Assembly: GCA_014138095.1 (NCBI GenBank)
Contig: JACGXE010000009.1
Location: forward strand, 62,001 to 126,000
Direction of reading: 5' to 3'
From: Ochrobactrum sp. RH2CCR150
GTDB taxonomy: Bacteria; Pseudomonadota; Alphaproteobacteria; Rhizobiales; Rhizobiaceae
Length of the DNA: 64,000 nucleotides
In this document: positions 9,348 through 19,771 of the stretch, piece by piece
Position numbering within the stretch: position 1 is the stretch's first letter
How the letters are laid out: every line of letters starts with the position of its first letter
Translations under genes and position numbers: made by a program
Notes under the pieces: model-generated
What the model saw: the letters and a program-made list of their open reading frames with translations, nothing else
What the model was told of the DNA's origin: nothing
Databases searched by the model: none

Positions 9348-9369
9348 CCCGGGGCGGCTACGCCCCGGG
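9348..9369 (+). other. GC-rich hairpin between bamA and lpxD
   Basis: A perfect 9-bp stem, CCCGGGGCG/CGCCCCGGG, has a GCTA loop. It starts 15 bases after the bamA stop and ends 15 bases before the lpxD start. No T run follows. It is likely to stabilise the upstream bamA message or dampen lpxD expression. Confidence 0.5.
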
Positions 9370-9384
9370 AGAGAAAGTGTACTG

Positions 9385-10440
9385 ATGGCAGATCCTGTCT
9401 TTTTCTCGCCTTCTCGTGAACTCACGATTGGCGACGTGGCTGATTTCACCGGTGCAAGACTTCGTGACCCGAAGCTTGCACCGCGTTCTGTTGAGCGCCT
9501 GGCTTCCATGAAGGATGCCGGAGAGGGGGCGCTTATCTTCGTGGAAGGTAAGAAGAACGCCGAGGCGTTGGCCGGAATCAAGGCTGCTGGTGTTTTTTGC
9601 AAGGAAGACGTTGCTCCAAGCGTGCCTTCGCATATGGCTGCCCTGATTACCCGTAACCCGCATCGCGATTTTTCCGCTGTCGGACGCATGTTGTTTCCAA
9701 CGTCAGCCAAGCTTGAAAGCTGGTTCGGCGAAACGGGCGTTTCTCCGCAAGCGTTCATTCATCCATCGGCGCATATCGAAGATGGCGCAACGATTGAAGC
9801 GGGTGCCGTTGTAGGCAAGGGCGTTACTGTCGGTTCGGGTACGTTGATTGCCGCGACGGCTGTGATCGGTGAAAACTGCCAGATTGGACGCGACAGCTAT
9901 GTCGCGCCTGGCGTGACGATCCAATGCGCCTTTATCGGCAATCGTGTGTTGTTGCATCCAGGTGTTCGCATCGGACAGGACGGATTCGGTTATGTGCCCG
10001 GCGCTGCCGGACTTGAGAAAGTCCCGCAGATTGGCCGTGTCATTATACAGGACAATGTGGAAATTGGAGCCAATACCACCGTTGATCGTGGATCGCTGAG
10101 CGACACGGTCATCGGCGAGGGCTCCAAGATCGATAATCTCGTCCAGATTGCGCATAATGTGCGCATCGGTCGTTTTTGTCTTATTGCCGCGCATTGCGGC
10201 ATTTCCGGAAGCTGTGTGATCGGCGACGGGACCATGCTTGGTGGTCGCGTCGGTCTTGCGGATCACCTGATCATCGGCTCGGGCGTGCAGATTGCAGCTG
10301 CGAGCGGCGTTATGAACGATATACCCGATGGAGAGCGTTGGGGGGGGCTTCCCGCACGTCCTATCAAGCAGTGGTTCCGCGATATCGCGAACATTCGCAG
10401 CATCGGGCAATCAAGAAAGGAGCAATCCTCAGATGAGTGA
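9385..10440 (+). CDS. lpxD: UDP-3-O-acylglucosamine N-acyltransferase
   Basis: Adds the second 3-hydroxyacyl chain to UDP-3-O-acylglucosamine in lipid A synthesis. The 351-residue protein has an N-terminal uridine-binding domain and a left-handed beta-helix made of hexapeptide repeats (about residues 115-310), with the active-site region [20 protein letters not shown]. It overlaps the fabZ start by eight bases, which points to translational coupling. Confidence 0.97.
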   Translation: MADPVFFSPSRELTIGDVADFTGARLRDPKLAPRSVERLASMKDAGEGALIFVEGKKNAEALAGIKAAGVFCKEDVAPSVPSHMAALITRNPHRDFSAVGRMLFPTSAKLESWFGETGVSPQAFIHPSAHIEDGATIEAGAVVGKGVTVGSGTLIAATAVIGENCQIGRDSYVAPGVTIQCAFIGNRVLLHPGVRIGQDGFGYVPGAAGLEKVPQIGRVIIQDNVEIGANTTVDRGSLSDTVIGEGSKIDNLVQIAHNVRIGRFCLIAAHCGISGSCVIGDGTMLGGRVGLADHLIIGSGVQIAAASGVMNDIPDGERWGGLPARPIKQWFRDIANIRSIGQSRKEQSSDE

Positions 10441-10906
10441 TACGGAACAGACGAAGCTCGAAGCGGCGGATATTCAGGATCTTTTGGCTGTACTGCCGCA
10501 TCGATATCCTTTTCTGCTGATTGATCGAATCGTTGATATCGACGGTGATCGTTCGGCGACAGGCATCAAGAATGTCACGATCAATGAGCCGCATTTTGCC
10601 GGACATTTTCCGGAAAAGCCGATCATGCCAGGTGTATTGATCATTGAGGCTATGGCCCAGACTGCCGGTGCTATTTCGTTGCTTCAGCGCAAAACCGGTC
10701 GCCCGGGCGTTGTCTATTTCATGACCATCGACAATGCGAAGTTCCGCCGCCCGGTCGTTCCGGGGGACCGTCTTCTTTTGCATGTCAAGAAAGTCAAACA
10801 GCGCGCCAATATTTCGAAATATGAATGCGTGGCTGAGGTTGATGGTGTGAAAGTTGCTGAAGCGGAAGTCGCGGCAATGATTAATGCCGGTGAAGAAAGC
10901 CAGTGA
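10433..10906 (+). CDS. fabZ: 3-hydroxyacyl-ACP dehydratase FabZ
   Basis: Dehydrates 3-hydroxyacyl-ACP in fatty-acid elongation, competing with LpxA/LpxD for the same acyl donors. The 157-residue hot-dog-fold protein has the catalytic His58 and Glu72 in [15 protein letters not shown] and LIIEAMAQ. The start is the ATG at 10433, inside the lpxD stop region and after AAAGGAG; the longer open frame upstream is only the other frame of lpxD. Confidence 0.97.
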   Translation: MSDTEQTKLEAADIQDLLAVLPHRYPFLLIDRIVDIDGDRSATGIKNVTINEPHFAGHFPEKPIMPGVLIIEAMAQTAGAISLLQRKTGRPGVVYFMTIDNAKFRRPVVPGDRLLLHVKKVKQRANISKYECVAEVDGVKVAEAEVAAMINAGEESQ

Positions 10907-10914
10907 GCATTACA

Positions 10915-11751
10915 ATGAAAGAAACAATCATTCACCCCACCGCTCTTGTTGAGCCGGGTGTGGAACTGGGCCAGGGTGTGTCTGTCGGCCCCTTCTGTCA
11001 TATTCAATCGGGCGCCGTCATTGGCGACAATTCCGTTCTGATGAGCCATGTGGTTGTCACGGACGCGACCACGCTTGGCGCGGGCGCGAAGGTCTATCCG
11101 CACGCTGTTCTCGGTTGTGACCCGCAGAACAATAAGCACAAGGGTGGCCCCACCACGCTGACGATCGGCACGAATTGCCTCATCCGCGAAGGTGTCACCA
11201 TGCATCGCGGATCCGACAGCGCACGCGGCTATACCACGGTTGGCGATAACTGTTCCTTCCTCGCTTATGCCCACGTGGCGCATGATTGCGATATCGGCGA
11301 TTACGTCACCTTTTCGAACAATGTTATGATCGGCGGTCATACGACCATCGGACACCACGCCATTCTGGGCGGCGGTGCGGCCGTGCACCAGTTTGTCCGC
11401 GTTGGCCATCATGCTTTTGTTGGCGGCATGGCTGCGGTGGTGAGCGATTTGATACCTTACGGCATGGCCATCGGCGTTCACGCACATCTGGGCGGTCTCA
11501 ACATTATCGGCATGAAGCGTTCTGGCATGGAGCGTAAGGAAATCCACAATCTGCGTCATGCCGTGCGCATGCTGTTTGATCGTACCAAGCCGATTCGTGA
11601 ACGCGCTATCGATGTGCTGGAAGCAATTCCAAACTCTCCGGCTGTCATCGACATGATCGACTTCATCAATGTCGATACAAAGCGCGCCTATTGCACGCCG
11701 CCGCTTGATGCGGTTCATGGCGGGGCCGGGCATGACAGCGACGAAAGCTGA
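10915..11751 (+). CDS. lpxA: UDP-N-acetylglucosamine O-acyltransferase
   Basis: First lipid A enzyme: transfers a 3-hydroxyacyl chain from ACP to UDP-GlcNAc. The 278-residue protein is a left-handed beta-helix with a C-terminal helical domain. The catalytic His (about residue 123) is in AHVAHDCDIGDYV, and GGGAAVHQFVRVG follows. An alternative GTG at 10903 overlaps the fabZ stop as GTGA and has a slightly better ribosome site; it would add four residues. ATG at 10915 gives the family N-terminus MKETIIHPTALV. Confidence 0.96.
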   Translation: MKETIIHPTALVEPGVELGQGVSVGPFCHIQSGAVIGDNSVLMSHVVVTDATTLGAGAKVYPHAVLGCDPQNNKHKGGPTTLTIGTNCLIREGVTMHRGSDSARGYTTVGDNCSFLAYAHVAHDCDIGDYVTFSNNVMIGGHTTIGHHAILGGGAAVHQFVRVGHHAFVGGMAAVVSDLIPYGMAIGVHAHLGGLNIIGMKRSGMERKEIHNLRHAVRMLFDRTKPIRERAIDVLEAIPNSPAVIDMIDFINVDTKRAYCTPPLDAVHGGAGHDSDES

Positions 11752-12625
11752 CACACTATTGCGTCCGTCTCTGGCGGGCGGGCGTGTCGGCATTATTGCG
11801 GGCAACGGCTTGTTGCCCGTTGTCGTGGCCGAAGCGCTACAATCAGCAGGCACTCCGCCATTTCTAGTTCCTCTGCGTGAAGAAGCAGACCGGGCGCTCT
11901 ATAATTACGAGCACCAGGAAATTTCGGTTGTCGAGTTTGCAAAGTTGATTCGGTCTATGAAGGCGGCTGGCGTTTCGCGGGTCGTTCTTGCGGGCGGTGT
12001 GCGGAGTAGACCGCATCTCAGTGACCTGAAGCTCGACTGGCCGACGTTGCGGGCCGTTCCGCATGTATTTCGGGCGCTCGGGCAGGGCGACGATGCGCTG
12101 CTGCGCGCTTTCATCGGTCTTCTCGAATCATTTGGCTTCAAGGTGGTCGGCGCGCATGAAGTGGTGCCCGATCTCCTGTCTCCTTCGCCTGCTCGCATTA
12201 TCACCAAAGCTGAACCGGACGCGCGCGAAGCCGCAAATATTAAGCTGGCTATGGAGTCAGCTTTGCGACTCGGTGATCTCGATGTCGGGCAGGGTGCAAT
12301 AGCCGTTGGCGGTCGTGTCGTGGCGCTGGAAGGCGCGGAAGGCACCGACCAGATGATCGAGCGTGTCGGAGAGCTGCGGGAAGCTGGGCGTATTCCCAAA
12401 CGCGGCGGCGTCCTTGTGAAAATGGCCAAACCTCGACAGGACGAACGGGCGGATTTGCCAGCCATTGGTATTTCCACCGTGAACAAGGCCAAACGCGCCG
12501 GTCTCGCAGGAATTGCGGTTGAGGCAGGACGTACATTTATTCTAGGCTTCGGCGAGACAATAGCGGCCGCCAATGAATGCGGCCTCTTCATAGAGACGAT
12601 CAGTCGGGACGGGAAGGACACTTAA
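11732..12625 (+). CDS. lpxI: UDP-2,3-diacylglucosamine pyrophosphatase LpxI
   Basis: Hydrolyses UDP-2,3-diacylglucosamine to lipid X. LpxI is the alphaproteobacterial replacement for LpxH. The 297-residue product contains the N-terminal segment GRVGIIAGNGLLPVVVAEAL and the C-terminal catalytic-domain motifs GRVVALEGAEGTDQMIERV and KMAKPRQDERADLPAIG. The start at 11732 overlaps lpxA by 20 bases. Its position between lpxA and lpxB matches its known neighbourhood. Confidence 0.95.
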   Translation: MTATKADTLLRPSLAGGRVGIIAGNGLLPVVVAEALQSAGTPPFLVPLREEADRALYNYEHQEISVVEFAKLIRSMKAAGVSRVVLAGGVRSRPHLSDLKLDWPTLRAVPHVFRALGQGDDALLRAFIGLLESFGFKVVGAHEVVPDLLSPSPARIITKAEPDAREAANIKLAMESALRLGDLDVGQGAIAVGGRVVALEGAEGTDQMIERVGELREAGRIPKRGGVLVKMAKPRQDERADLPAIGISTVNKAKRAGLAGIAVEAGRTFILGFGETIAAANECGLFIETISRDGKDT

Positions 12626-12627
12626 GG

Positions 12628-13815
12628 GTGAGCAACACCAGCCGGCCATTGAAAATAGCAATCGTGGCCGGTGAAGAATCCGGCGATCTTCTGGGGGCAG
12701 ATCTGATTGACGCCCTGCGTCAGCAGACTGACAGGCTGGTTGATCTTGTCGGGGTGGGCGGCGACCATCTGGCCACGCGTGGCCTGAAGACCTTTTTCGA
12801 TCCGCATGAAATTGCTTTGATGGGGCTGGGCGCTATCATCAAGAACCTGCCGGGACTGGTATTGCGCATCCGTCAGACAGCGCGTCAGATCGTGGCGGAG
12901 AAGCCGGATTGCGTTCTTCTGATCGACAGTCCGGATTTCACCCATCGGGTGGCGAAAAAGATCAGGGCAGCCGATCCTTCCATCCCGATTGTCAAATATA
13001 TCGCCCCAAGTGTCTGGGCGTGGCGTCCGCAGCGTGCTCGTGCGATGCGCGCCTATATCGACCATGTGCTCACGGTGTTGCCGTTCGAGGTTGACGTGAT
13101 GGAGCGGCTGAACGGCCCTCAGTCGACCTATGTCGGGCATCGCCTGTCGAGCTATGCGCCGATACTCGATACGCGCGCTGCACAGCTGGCGCTGGAACCG
13201 AGAAGGTCGGAAGCCGGCAAACATACTTTGCTTTTACTGCCCGGCTCGCGCCGCACCGAGATCCAGATGCTGATGGAACCCTTCGGTAAAGCGGTCGACC
13301 AACTTGCATCGCGTGTGGAAAAGCTCGAGGTCATACTGCCGACCTTGCCGCGTATCGAGGCCATGGTGCGCGATCTTTCGCGCGACTGGACGGTAAAGCC
13401 GCTGATCGTCGTCGGAGACGAAGAGAAGTGGAAGGCCTTTGCGCGAGCTGATGCCGCGCTTGCCGCTTCCGGAACGGTGTCGCTGGAACTGGCGCTATCG
13501 CGCATTCCAAGTGTGCTTTCCTACAAGGCGGATTGGTTTGCGCGTAAGTTCCTGATGCCGAAGATCACCATTTGGAGCGCTGCGCTGCCCAATATCATCG
13601 CTGATGAACCGGTGGTGCCGGAGTTCTTCAATGAATTTGTGCGCCCTGGAATGCTGGCCCGTAGTCTGGAGCGTCTGATGCATCCCGGCTCGGCGCGTCA
13701 GGCGCAGCTGGACGGCTTTGACGCCGTGGCTTCGGTCATGTCGACGGAGCGACCTTCCGGCGAGATCGGCGCGCGCGTTCTGCTGGATGTCATTGAGAAA
13801 GGCCGCAAGGGCTAA
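12628..13815 (+). CDS. lpxB: Lipid-A-disaccharide synthase
   Basis: GT19 glycosyltransferase joining lipid X and UDP-diacylglucosamine into the lipid A disaccharide at the inner membrane face. The 395-residue protein has IAIVAGEESGDLLGADLI at the N-terminus, APSVWAWRPQRA near residue 125 and the donor-site motif LPGSRRTEI near residue 205. The start is GTG at 12628, two bases after the lpxI stop. It is the last gene of the lipid A cluster and ends just before a strong terminator. Confidence 0.96.
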   Translation: MSNTSRPLKIAIVAGEESGDLLGADLIDALRQQTDRLVDLVGVGGDHLATRGLKTFFDPHEIALMGLGAIIKNLPGLVLRIRQTARQIVAEKPDCVLLIDSPDFTHRVAKKIRAADPSIPIVKYIAPSVWAWRPQRARAMRAYIDHVLTVLPFEVDVMERLNGPQSTYVGHRLSSYAPILDTRAAQLALEPRRSEAGKHTLLLLPGSRRTEIQMLMEPFGKAVDQLASRVEKLEVILPTLPRIEAMVRDLSRDWTVKPLIVVGDEEKWKAFARADAALAASGTVSLELALSRIPSVLSYKADWFARKFLMPKITIWSAALPNIIADEPVVPEFFNEFVRPGMLARSLERLMHPGSARQAQLDGFDAVASVMSTERPSGEIGARVLLDVIEKGRKG

Positions 13816-13877
13816 ACTGTTCGACTGGAGCCGTTATGGCGGTTCCGTTGAAACAGAACTGTTCCGAGATCAAAAAG

Positions 13878-13914
13878 AAACCCCGGTCGCCATTGGCAAC
13901 CGGGGTTTTTGTTT
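13878..13914. terminator. Bidirectional terminator between lpxB and gltA
   Basis: A 10-bp stem, AAACCCCGGT/ACCGGGGTTT, with an 11-base loop is followed by TTTTTGTTTT on the plus strand. On the minus strand it is followed by TTTCTTTTTG. It serves the converging lpxB and gltA genes. Confidence 0.9.
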
Positions 13915-13930
13915 TCAGCCTTTGCAGCGC

Positions 13931-15223
13931 TTACTTGCGCTTTGCAACCGGCACGTAGTCGCGTTCCGTCGCGCCCGTGTAGAGCTGGCGCGGACGGCCG
14001 ATCTTCTGCTGCGGATCTTCGATCATTTCCTTCCACTGTGCGACCCAGCCGACGGTGCGGGCGAGTGCAAAGAGAACGGTGAACATTTCGGTCGGGAAGC
14101 CGAGAGCCTTCAGCGTGATACCGGAGTAGAAGTCGATATTCGGATAGAGCTTCTTCTCGATGAAGTACTCATCCGTCAGGGCGATCTTTTCCAGTTCCAT
14201 TGCAACGTCGAGCAACGGATCGTCCTTGATGCCCAGTTCGCCCAGAACTTCATGGCAGGTCTTCTGCATGATCTTGGCGCGCGGATCGTAGTTCTTGTAG
14301 ACGCGGTGACCGAAGCCCATCAGACGGAACGGATCATTCTTGTCCTTGGCGCGAGCGACAAACTCAGGAATGCGATCCACCGAGCCGATTTCGGCCAGCA
14401 TGTTGAGCGCTGCTTCGTTTGCGCCGCCATGGGCAGGACCCCAGAGGCAGGCAACACCAGCTGCGATACAAGCGAACGGGTTGGCGCCCGACGAACCGGC
14501 AAGACGCACGGTCGAGGTCGAGGCATTCTGTTCGTGATCAGCGTGCAGGATGAAGATGCGGTCCATGGCGCGGGCCAAAACCGGATTGACCTTATAATCT
14601 TCGCAAGGAACGCCAAAGCACATGTGCAGGAAGTTCGATGCGAAATCGAGATCGTTCTTCGGGTACATGAACGGCTGGCCGATATGGTACTTATAGGCCA
14701 TTGCAGCAAGCGTCGGCACCTTGGCGATCAGGCGGATCGAGGCGACCATGCGCTGATGCGGATCGGTGATGTCGGTCGAGTCGTGGTAGAAGGCGGACAT
14801 GGCGCCAACGCAACCGACCATAACGGCCATTGGATGCGCATCGCGACGGAAGCCGGTGAAGAACTTCGTCATCTGTTCGTGGATCATCGTGTGACGGGTC
14901 ACGCGATAATCGAAATCGGACTTCTGGGTTGCAGTCGGCAGTTCACCGTAAAGCAGCAGATAACAGGTTTCGAGGAAATCGCCGTGCTCGGCAAGCTGGT
15001 CGATCGGATAGCCGCGATAGAGCAGGGTGCCTTCGTCGCCATCGATATAGGTGATCTTGGATTCGCAAGAAGCAGTCGACGTGAAACCCGGATCGTAAGT
15101 GAACGCATGCGAATTCTTGTAAAGCGGACCGATGTCGACGACGTCCGGCCCGACAGTGCCTTGTCGCACAGGCAGATCGAACGTATTGCCGTCGAGAGTA
15201 AAGCTGGCTGTCTTAGCTGACAT
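13931..15223 (-). CDS. gltA: Citrate synthase
   Basis: Condenses acetyl-CoA and oxaloacetate to citrate, the entry step of the TCA cycle. The 430-residue product is a type II (hexameric, NADH-sensitive class) citrate synthase with [16 protein letters not shown] and [16 protein letters not shown] carrying the two active-site histidines, and the late motif [12 protein letters not shown]. Two adjacent ATGs occur; the second (15223) has better spacing from AAAGGA. A short GC hairpin (15247-15263) lies in the leader. Confidence 0.97.
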   Translation of the reverse strand: MSAKTASFTLDGNTFDLPVRQGTVGPDVVDIGPLYKNSHAFTYDPGFTSTASCESKITYIDGDEGTLLYRGYPIDQLAEHGDFLETCYLLLYGELPTATQKSDFDYRVTRHTMIHEQMTKFFTGFRRDAHPMAVMVGCVGAMSAFYHDSTDITDPHQRMVASIRLIAKVPTLAAMAYKYHIGQPFMYPKNDLDFASNFLHMCFGVPCEDYKVNPVLARAMDRIFILHADHEQNASTSTVRLAGSSGANPFACIAAGVACLWGPAHGGANEAALNMLAEIGSVDRIPEFVARAKDKNDPFRLMGFGHRVYKNYDPRAKIMQKTCHEVLGELGIKDDPLLDVAMELEKIALTDEYFIEKKLYPNIDFYSGITLKALGFPTEMFTVLFALARTVGWVAQWKEMIEDPQQKIGRPRQLYTGATERDYVPVAKRK

Positions 15224-15302
15224 CATGTTTCCTTTCATGTCCACTTTGCCGCCGTTGGCGGCAGTATTGCATTCGCTGCTATAACTTGTCTGTATCTCTT
15301 GG

Positions 15303-15330
15303 CGGGCGTCCCAAAATGTCGGGATGCCCG
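15303..15330. terminator. Hairpin downstream of gltX, upstream of gltA
   Basis: CGGGCGTCCC (15303-15312) pairs with GGGATGCCCG (15321-15330), ten pairs including one G-U, with an 8-base loop. On the minus strand it is about 120 bases beyond the gltX stop. It lacks a T run, so termination is only a possibility. Confidence 0.35.
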
Positions 15331-15449
15331 ATTTTCAACGCATTACGGCTACGATTTTGATCGCCAAACTATCCCAAACCGTCCGCGATGCAATGCGAAA
15401 TTTGAACTATTTAAGCGAGCTATGTCACGTCAGCGTGAATGATAGCACC

Positions 15450-16871
15450 TTAACCGATTTGATCGCGAATACGGCCCAAAGACTCGTCGCGACCCAGTAC
15501 AAAAAGCACATCAAAGACGCCCGGCGAGGTAGCGCGACCGGTCAGGGCGGCACGCAGTGGTTGCGCGATCTTACCCAGTTTCAGTCCGGTTTTCTCTGCA
15601 TGGGCGCGAACCACCGCATCCAGTGATTCAATGGTCCACTCTTCGGCAGCTTCCAGATCCGGCAGCACGGACTTCAAAACGGCACGGCCTTCTTCGTTAA
15701 GCAGCGAGGCGGCTTTTTCGTCGAGATCGAGTGGGCGGGCAGCAAATATAAATTTCGCGCCATCTGCAAGTTCAACGAGCGTTTTGGCGCGGTCCTTCAG
15801 ACCGGACATTGCCGCGAGGAGCTGAGCGCTGCGCTTGTCATCAAGCGCTGCAGCCAGTTCCTTGCCGCCTTCGATTTCCGGCAGAACTGCAATCAAAGCG
15901 TCGAACAGGGCTTTGTCGTCGCTGCCACGCATGTAAAGGCCGTTGATCGCTTCGAGCTTCTGGAAGTCGAAACGGGCAGCGCCTTTGTTGATGTCCGTCA
16001 CGTCGAACCATTCGATCATCTGCTCAGTCGACATGATTTCGTCGTCGCCATGGCTCCAGCCAAGGCGCACGAGATAATTGCGGAGCGCTGCGGGTAGGTA
16101 GCCCATAGCGCGATAGGCATCCACGCCGAGAGCGCCATGACGCTTGGAAAGCTTTGCACCATCCGCACCATGGATCAGCGGGATATGCGACATCTGCGGC
16201 ACATCCCAGCCCATGGCGTCATAGATCACGGTCTGGCGGGCTGCATTCGTCAAATGATCGTCACCGCGAATAATGTGCGTGACGCCCATGTCGTGATCGT
16301 CAACGACAACCGCGTGCATGTAGGTCGGTGTGCCGTCGGAGCGCAGAATGATGAAATCATCGAGATCCTTGTTGGGGAAGCGCACATCGCCCTGTACGGC
16401 GTCGCGCACGAGGGTTTCGCCTTCCTGCGGCGCCTTGATGCGAATGACCGGCTTTACGCCTGCAGGCGCTTCGGACGGATCGCGGTCGCGCCAGCGACCA
16501 TCATAACGCGGCGGGCGGCCTTCGGCACGTGCCTTTTCGCGCATTTCTTCCAGCTCTTCCGGCGTCGTGTAGCAGTAATAGGCTTTGCCTAGAGCGACGA
16601 GTTCTTCGGCGACTTCGCGGTGACGCGGTGCGCGCTCGAACTGCGAGATCGCATCGCCTTCCCAGTCGAGGCCAAGCCATGTCAGGCCGTCAAGAATGGC
16701 GGCGGTGGCGGCATCGGTGGAACGTTCACGGTCGGTGTCTTCGATACGCAGCAGCATCTTGCCGCCCGTGTGCTTGGCATAGAGCCAGTTGAACAGGGCC
16801 GTACGGGCACCGCCGATATGAAGATAACCCGTGGGCGAAGGGGCAAAACGGGTGACGACCGGTTTCGACAT
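15450..16871 (-). CDS. gltX: Glutamate--tRNA ligase
   Basis: Charges tRNA-Glu (and possibly tRNA-Gln, since alphaproteobacteria usually lack GlnRS). The 473-residue class I synthetase has the HIGH-type motif [20 protein letters not shown] at the N-terminus and the KMSKS-type motif KLSKRHG near residue 245. Related genomes carry two gltX copies; which one this is cannot be decided from the window. It is transcribed toward gltA and diverges from comEC. Confidence 0.95.
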   Translation of the reverse strand: MSKPVVTRFAPSPTGYLHIGGARTALFNWLYAKHTGGKMLLRIEDTDRERSTDAATAAILDGLTWLGLDWEGDAISQFERAPRHREVAEELVALGKAYYCYTTPEELEEMREKARAEGRPPRYDGRWRDRDPSEAPAGVKPVIRIKAPQEGETLVRDAVQGDVRFPNKDLDDFIILRSDGTPTYMHAVVVDDHDMGVTHIIRGDDHLTNAARQTVIYDAMGWDVPQMSHIPLIHGADGAKLSKRHGALGVDAYRAMGYLPAALRNYLVRLGWSHGDDEIMSTEQMIEWFDVTDINKGAARFDFQKLEAINGLYMRGSDDKALFDALIAVLPEIEGGKELAAALDDKRSAQLLAAMSGLKDRAKTLVELADGAKFIFAARPLDLDEKAASLLNEEGRAVLKSVLPDLEAAEEWTIESLDAVVRAHAEKTGLKLGKIAQPLRAALTGRATSPGVFDVLFVLGRDESLGRIRDQIG

Positions 16872-17125
16872 GGTAGCTCCACTTTATTGCGCGCCCGTCA
16901 AGACAGCGGCAATTGCCGGGGCAGGGGCGCAAAACTGAATTCTGATACTCGCTTCCAAAGAGCGAGAACGAGGATTTCTATAACGAAAGCCTCTCGATTT
17001 CGACTGGCGTTCATGTAGCATAGGCAGCAGTACGCGCAAGGGCTTCGCGTTTGTTTCGGCTCCTTGCGGCATTGTTCTTTTGGGGTATTTCGACAAAAAG
17101 ACCTTTTTTGCAGTCAGGCGGGGGC

Positions 17126-19672
17126 ATGACGCGCTTAGGTGATATGGCCAAGGCCTCGGATGAGGCCAATGAGCGGGCGCTTGTCAAAAGCCTGCCCGAT
17201 GGCCTGACGCGCTCTTATCTCCCCGAACCTTGGCCCGAACCTGCAACCGTTCCTGCCGATCATGATAATGAGGACCAACCGCCTGACGCTAAACCAACCG
17301 GTTGGCGCGACACCGTCGCCGATGCTGCGAGAAACACTCCCGCGGCTTTCGCGGAAGCTATCCAACTCGAAACGGCGCGTGGAATTTTCTTCCTGCTCAT
17401 TCCGATTTTCAGCGGCTTGGGCGCAGTGGTCTATTTCACCTTCTCCTTCGAGCCGGATTGGACGCCCATTCTGGCCCTGCTGGCTGGGCTGGCAATTGTT
17501 CGCATACTGGCGCGGAAGCACTTTTTTGCCGGGCAGGTGCTGACGCTCGCGCTTGCTTTCCAATTGGGGCTTGCCAGCGGAAAGTGGGAAACCGAACGCA
17601 TGGCGACACCAATGCTCGGTTCCGATGTATCAACGCGTGTTACTGGCCGGGTTGTCGCGCTGGATGCGCAGGATAATGGAAGCTGGCGCATCACACTTGA
17701 TTTGCTGACAACAGAACGCCCAACACTGCGCTTTTCACCGACACGCATTCGGATTAATGCCCGCGATATACCAGCGGATACATCGATTGGCGGTGGTTTA
17801 ACCGGTTTTGCGCGGCTGCGGGTGCCGTCAGGCCCGGTTCGCCCCGGCAATTATGACTTCTCCTTTCATGCCTATTTCAACGGTATTGGAGCAAACGGCT
17901 TTTTTCTGGGGAACCCAAAGACAACAAACGTTCTGCCACTGACAAGCCTTGTGGCCGAAATCAGCGAATGGATTGCCTTGCTCCGTGTGCGTGTTTCGGA
18001 ACGGGTCGAAGAAGTGATCGGCGGGGAAGACGGCAATGTCACTGCCGCATTGATTGCCGGTACGCGCGGCGGCATCAGCGAGGAAACCAATGACGACCTG
18101 CGCAAGGCGGGTCTGGCGCATATTCTCTCCATCTCTGGCCTGCATATGGCGCTGGCGGCAGGTGTCGTCATGTTTGCGCTTCGGTCTGCCTTTGCGCTCT
18201 TCCCGGCTTTCAGTGTTCGGCACCCGGTCAAGAAATACGCCGCCTTCCTGTCCTTGCTGGCTTGCGCATTCTATCTCGCCATGTCTGGCGCGGATGTTGC
18301 AGCGCAGCGCAGCTTTATGATGATTGCCGTCATGCTCAGCGCTTTGCTGTTCGACCGCGCGGCACTCAGCATGCGCAATGTGGCAATCGCGGGCATGGTG
18401 ACCATAGCGATTTCGCCGCATGAAATACTCGGGCCGAGTTTTCAGATGTCCTATTCGGCAACGGCCGCGCTGATTGCCGGTTATGCCTGGTGGGGGATGC
18501 GTAAGCCCAAACAATCGCAGGGCGTGGATCGGCGCGCGGCTTCGCCAACGGGTGGTTTGCCAACGAAGTTCGTCAAATCAGCCGTTGCTGCTGCCGGAAC
18601 ATCATTGGTAGCCGGAATTTCGAGCGGTATATTCGCCGCCTATCATTTCAACAATACCGCACCGTTCGGGCTCATGGGCAATGTGCTGGCCGATCCGGTA
18701 ATCGCAACTTTGGTGATGCCATTCTCGGTTCTGGGCCTCGTGCTGATGCCGCTCGGCCTTGACTGGCTGCCTCTGACAATCGCCGGAGCCGGTATCTGGA
18801 TCGTCCGCGCTCTTGCGGGCGTCATCGCGTCCTGGTCGCCTGATGGTAACCCCGGAGCAATGCCGGTCGTGGCTCTAGCCCTCTGGACCATAGCACTCGT
18901 GATCGCGGTATTGTTCACAACGCGACTCAAGATTCTGGCACTACCATTTGTTTTAGCGGGATTTATCGCTTTCCTGCATGAGCCATTCCCGGATGTGGTG
19001 ATCTCGGAAGATGCAAAGCTGGTTGGCGTTCGTCTGACCGATGGGCGTTTTGCTATGAACCGCGACAGACCGTCGAAGTTCACAGTCGACAACTGGAAAA
19101 CCGCCTATCTCGCAACGCAATTTCTGATACCGCAGCATGCAAAAGACAGGATGCGGGAAATCGCGACAGACGGCTTTATCTGCGAAGACGAAATATGCAC
19201 GATCACGCTGCGTGATGGGCGTGTACTCGCCTATACGGCTGATCCTGCCGTTCAGGATGTCGCCTGCGATGTCGGCGATATCGTTATCCTCGCGATAGCC
19301 GGAAAAACACCGGGATGTGCGCATCAGAAGAAGATCGTCATCAACCGCCGTGATCTGGCATTGCGGGGCACCGTTGAAATGAGGCTGGGCGATAAGAAAG
19401 ACCCGGCCAGCACTTCCGTCACGGCTCTCGCTGGCGGTCTGACGTCGGCAAACGACAGCACGCCTCAGCGGCACAATTTTGCCGATCCCCGTTATGACGA
19501 CAGGCTAGCCTTCGCCATCAACGAGCCACGGCGTCCGTGGCATCTGTTCCGGCTCTATTCACGCGCGGCACGTGGCTTGCGCGACCGGGAATATAAGAAG
19601 AAACAACCTGCGCAAAAGCCAGAAACACAATGCCCGGCTGCTGACGCTCAGGAGCCGGGCAAATGTGAATGA
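17126..19672 (+). CDS. comEC: ComEC/Rec2-family membrane protein
   Basis: Putative inner-membrane DNA-uptake channel. The product is 848 residues from ATG 17126, chosen for the GGGGG ribosome site; a TTG at 17051 is the longest alternative. It has N-terminal membrane segments with a DUF4131-like region and then the Competence domain (about residues 290-560) with HILSISGLHMALAAGVVMF and SGADVAAQRSFMM. The C-terminal 200 residues show no HxHxDH, so the metallo-beta-lactamase domain seems to be missing. Its last codons carry a strong hairpin. Natural competence is not established for this lineage. Confidence 0.88.
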   Translation: MTRLGDMAKASDEANERALVKSLPDGLTRSYLPEPWPEPATVPADHDNEDQPPDAKPTGWRDTVADAARNTPAAFAEAIQLETARGIFFLLIPIFSGLGAVVYFTFSFEPDWTPILALLAGLAIVRILARKHFFAGQVLTLALAFQLGLASGKWETERMATPMLGSDVSTRVTGRVVALDAQDNGSWRITLDLLTTERPTLRFSPTRIRINARDIPADTSIGGGLTGFARLRVPSGPVRPGNYDFSFHAYFNGIGANGFFLGNPKTTNVLPLTSLVAEISEWIALLRVRVSERVEEVIGGEDGNVTAALIAGTRGGISEETNDDLRKAGLAHILSISGLHMALAAGVVMFALRSAFALFPAFSVRHPVKKYAAFLSLLACAFYLAMSGADVAAQRSFMMIAVMLSALLFDRAALSMRNVAIAGMVTIAISPHEILGPSFQMSYSATAALIAGYAWWGMRKPKQSQGVDRRAASPTGGLPTKFVKSAVAAAGTSLVAGISSGIFAAYHFNNTAPFGLMGNVLADPVIATLVMPFSVLGLVLMPLGLDWLPLTIAGAGIWIVRALAGVIASWSPDGNPGAMPVVALALWTIALVIAVLFTTRLKILALPFVLAGFIAFLHEPFPDVVISEDAKLVGVRLTDGRFAMNRDRPSKFTVDNWKTAYLATQFLIPQHAKDRMREIATDGFICEDEICTITLRDGRVLAYTADPAVQDVACDVGDIVILAIAGKTPGCAHQKKIVINRRDLALRGTVEMRLGDKKDPASTSVTALAGGLTSANDSTPQRHNFADPRYDDRLAFAINEPRRPWHLFRLYSRAARGLRDREYKKKQPAQKPETQCPAADAQEPGKCE
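19631..19661 (+). terminator. Hairpin inside the 3' end of comEC
   Basis: TGCCCGGCT (19631-19639) pairs with AGCCGGGCA (19653-19661), and an inner CTGA/TCAG stem caps it with a CGC loop. It ends nine bases before the last base of the comEC stop codon. No T run follows; a Rho-independent role is therefore only moderate. Confidence 0.45.
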
Positions 19673-19771
19673 CGATATTGAGCTGAGCGCTTTGCGATCC
19701 GGTCAGTCGGCGGTGGAAGCCGACAGCTCAAGCATTCAGCCCGAAAGCGGCATCCTTTTCTGGCCTAACGG

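Noticed and set aside
13718-15220. A 500-codon plus-strand open frame over gltA
   Set aside because: It is antisense to citrate synthase and has no recognisable motif.
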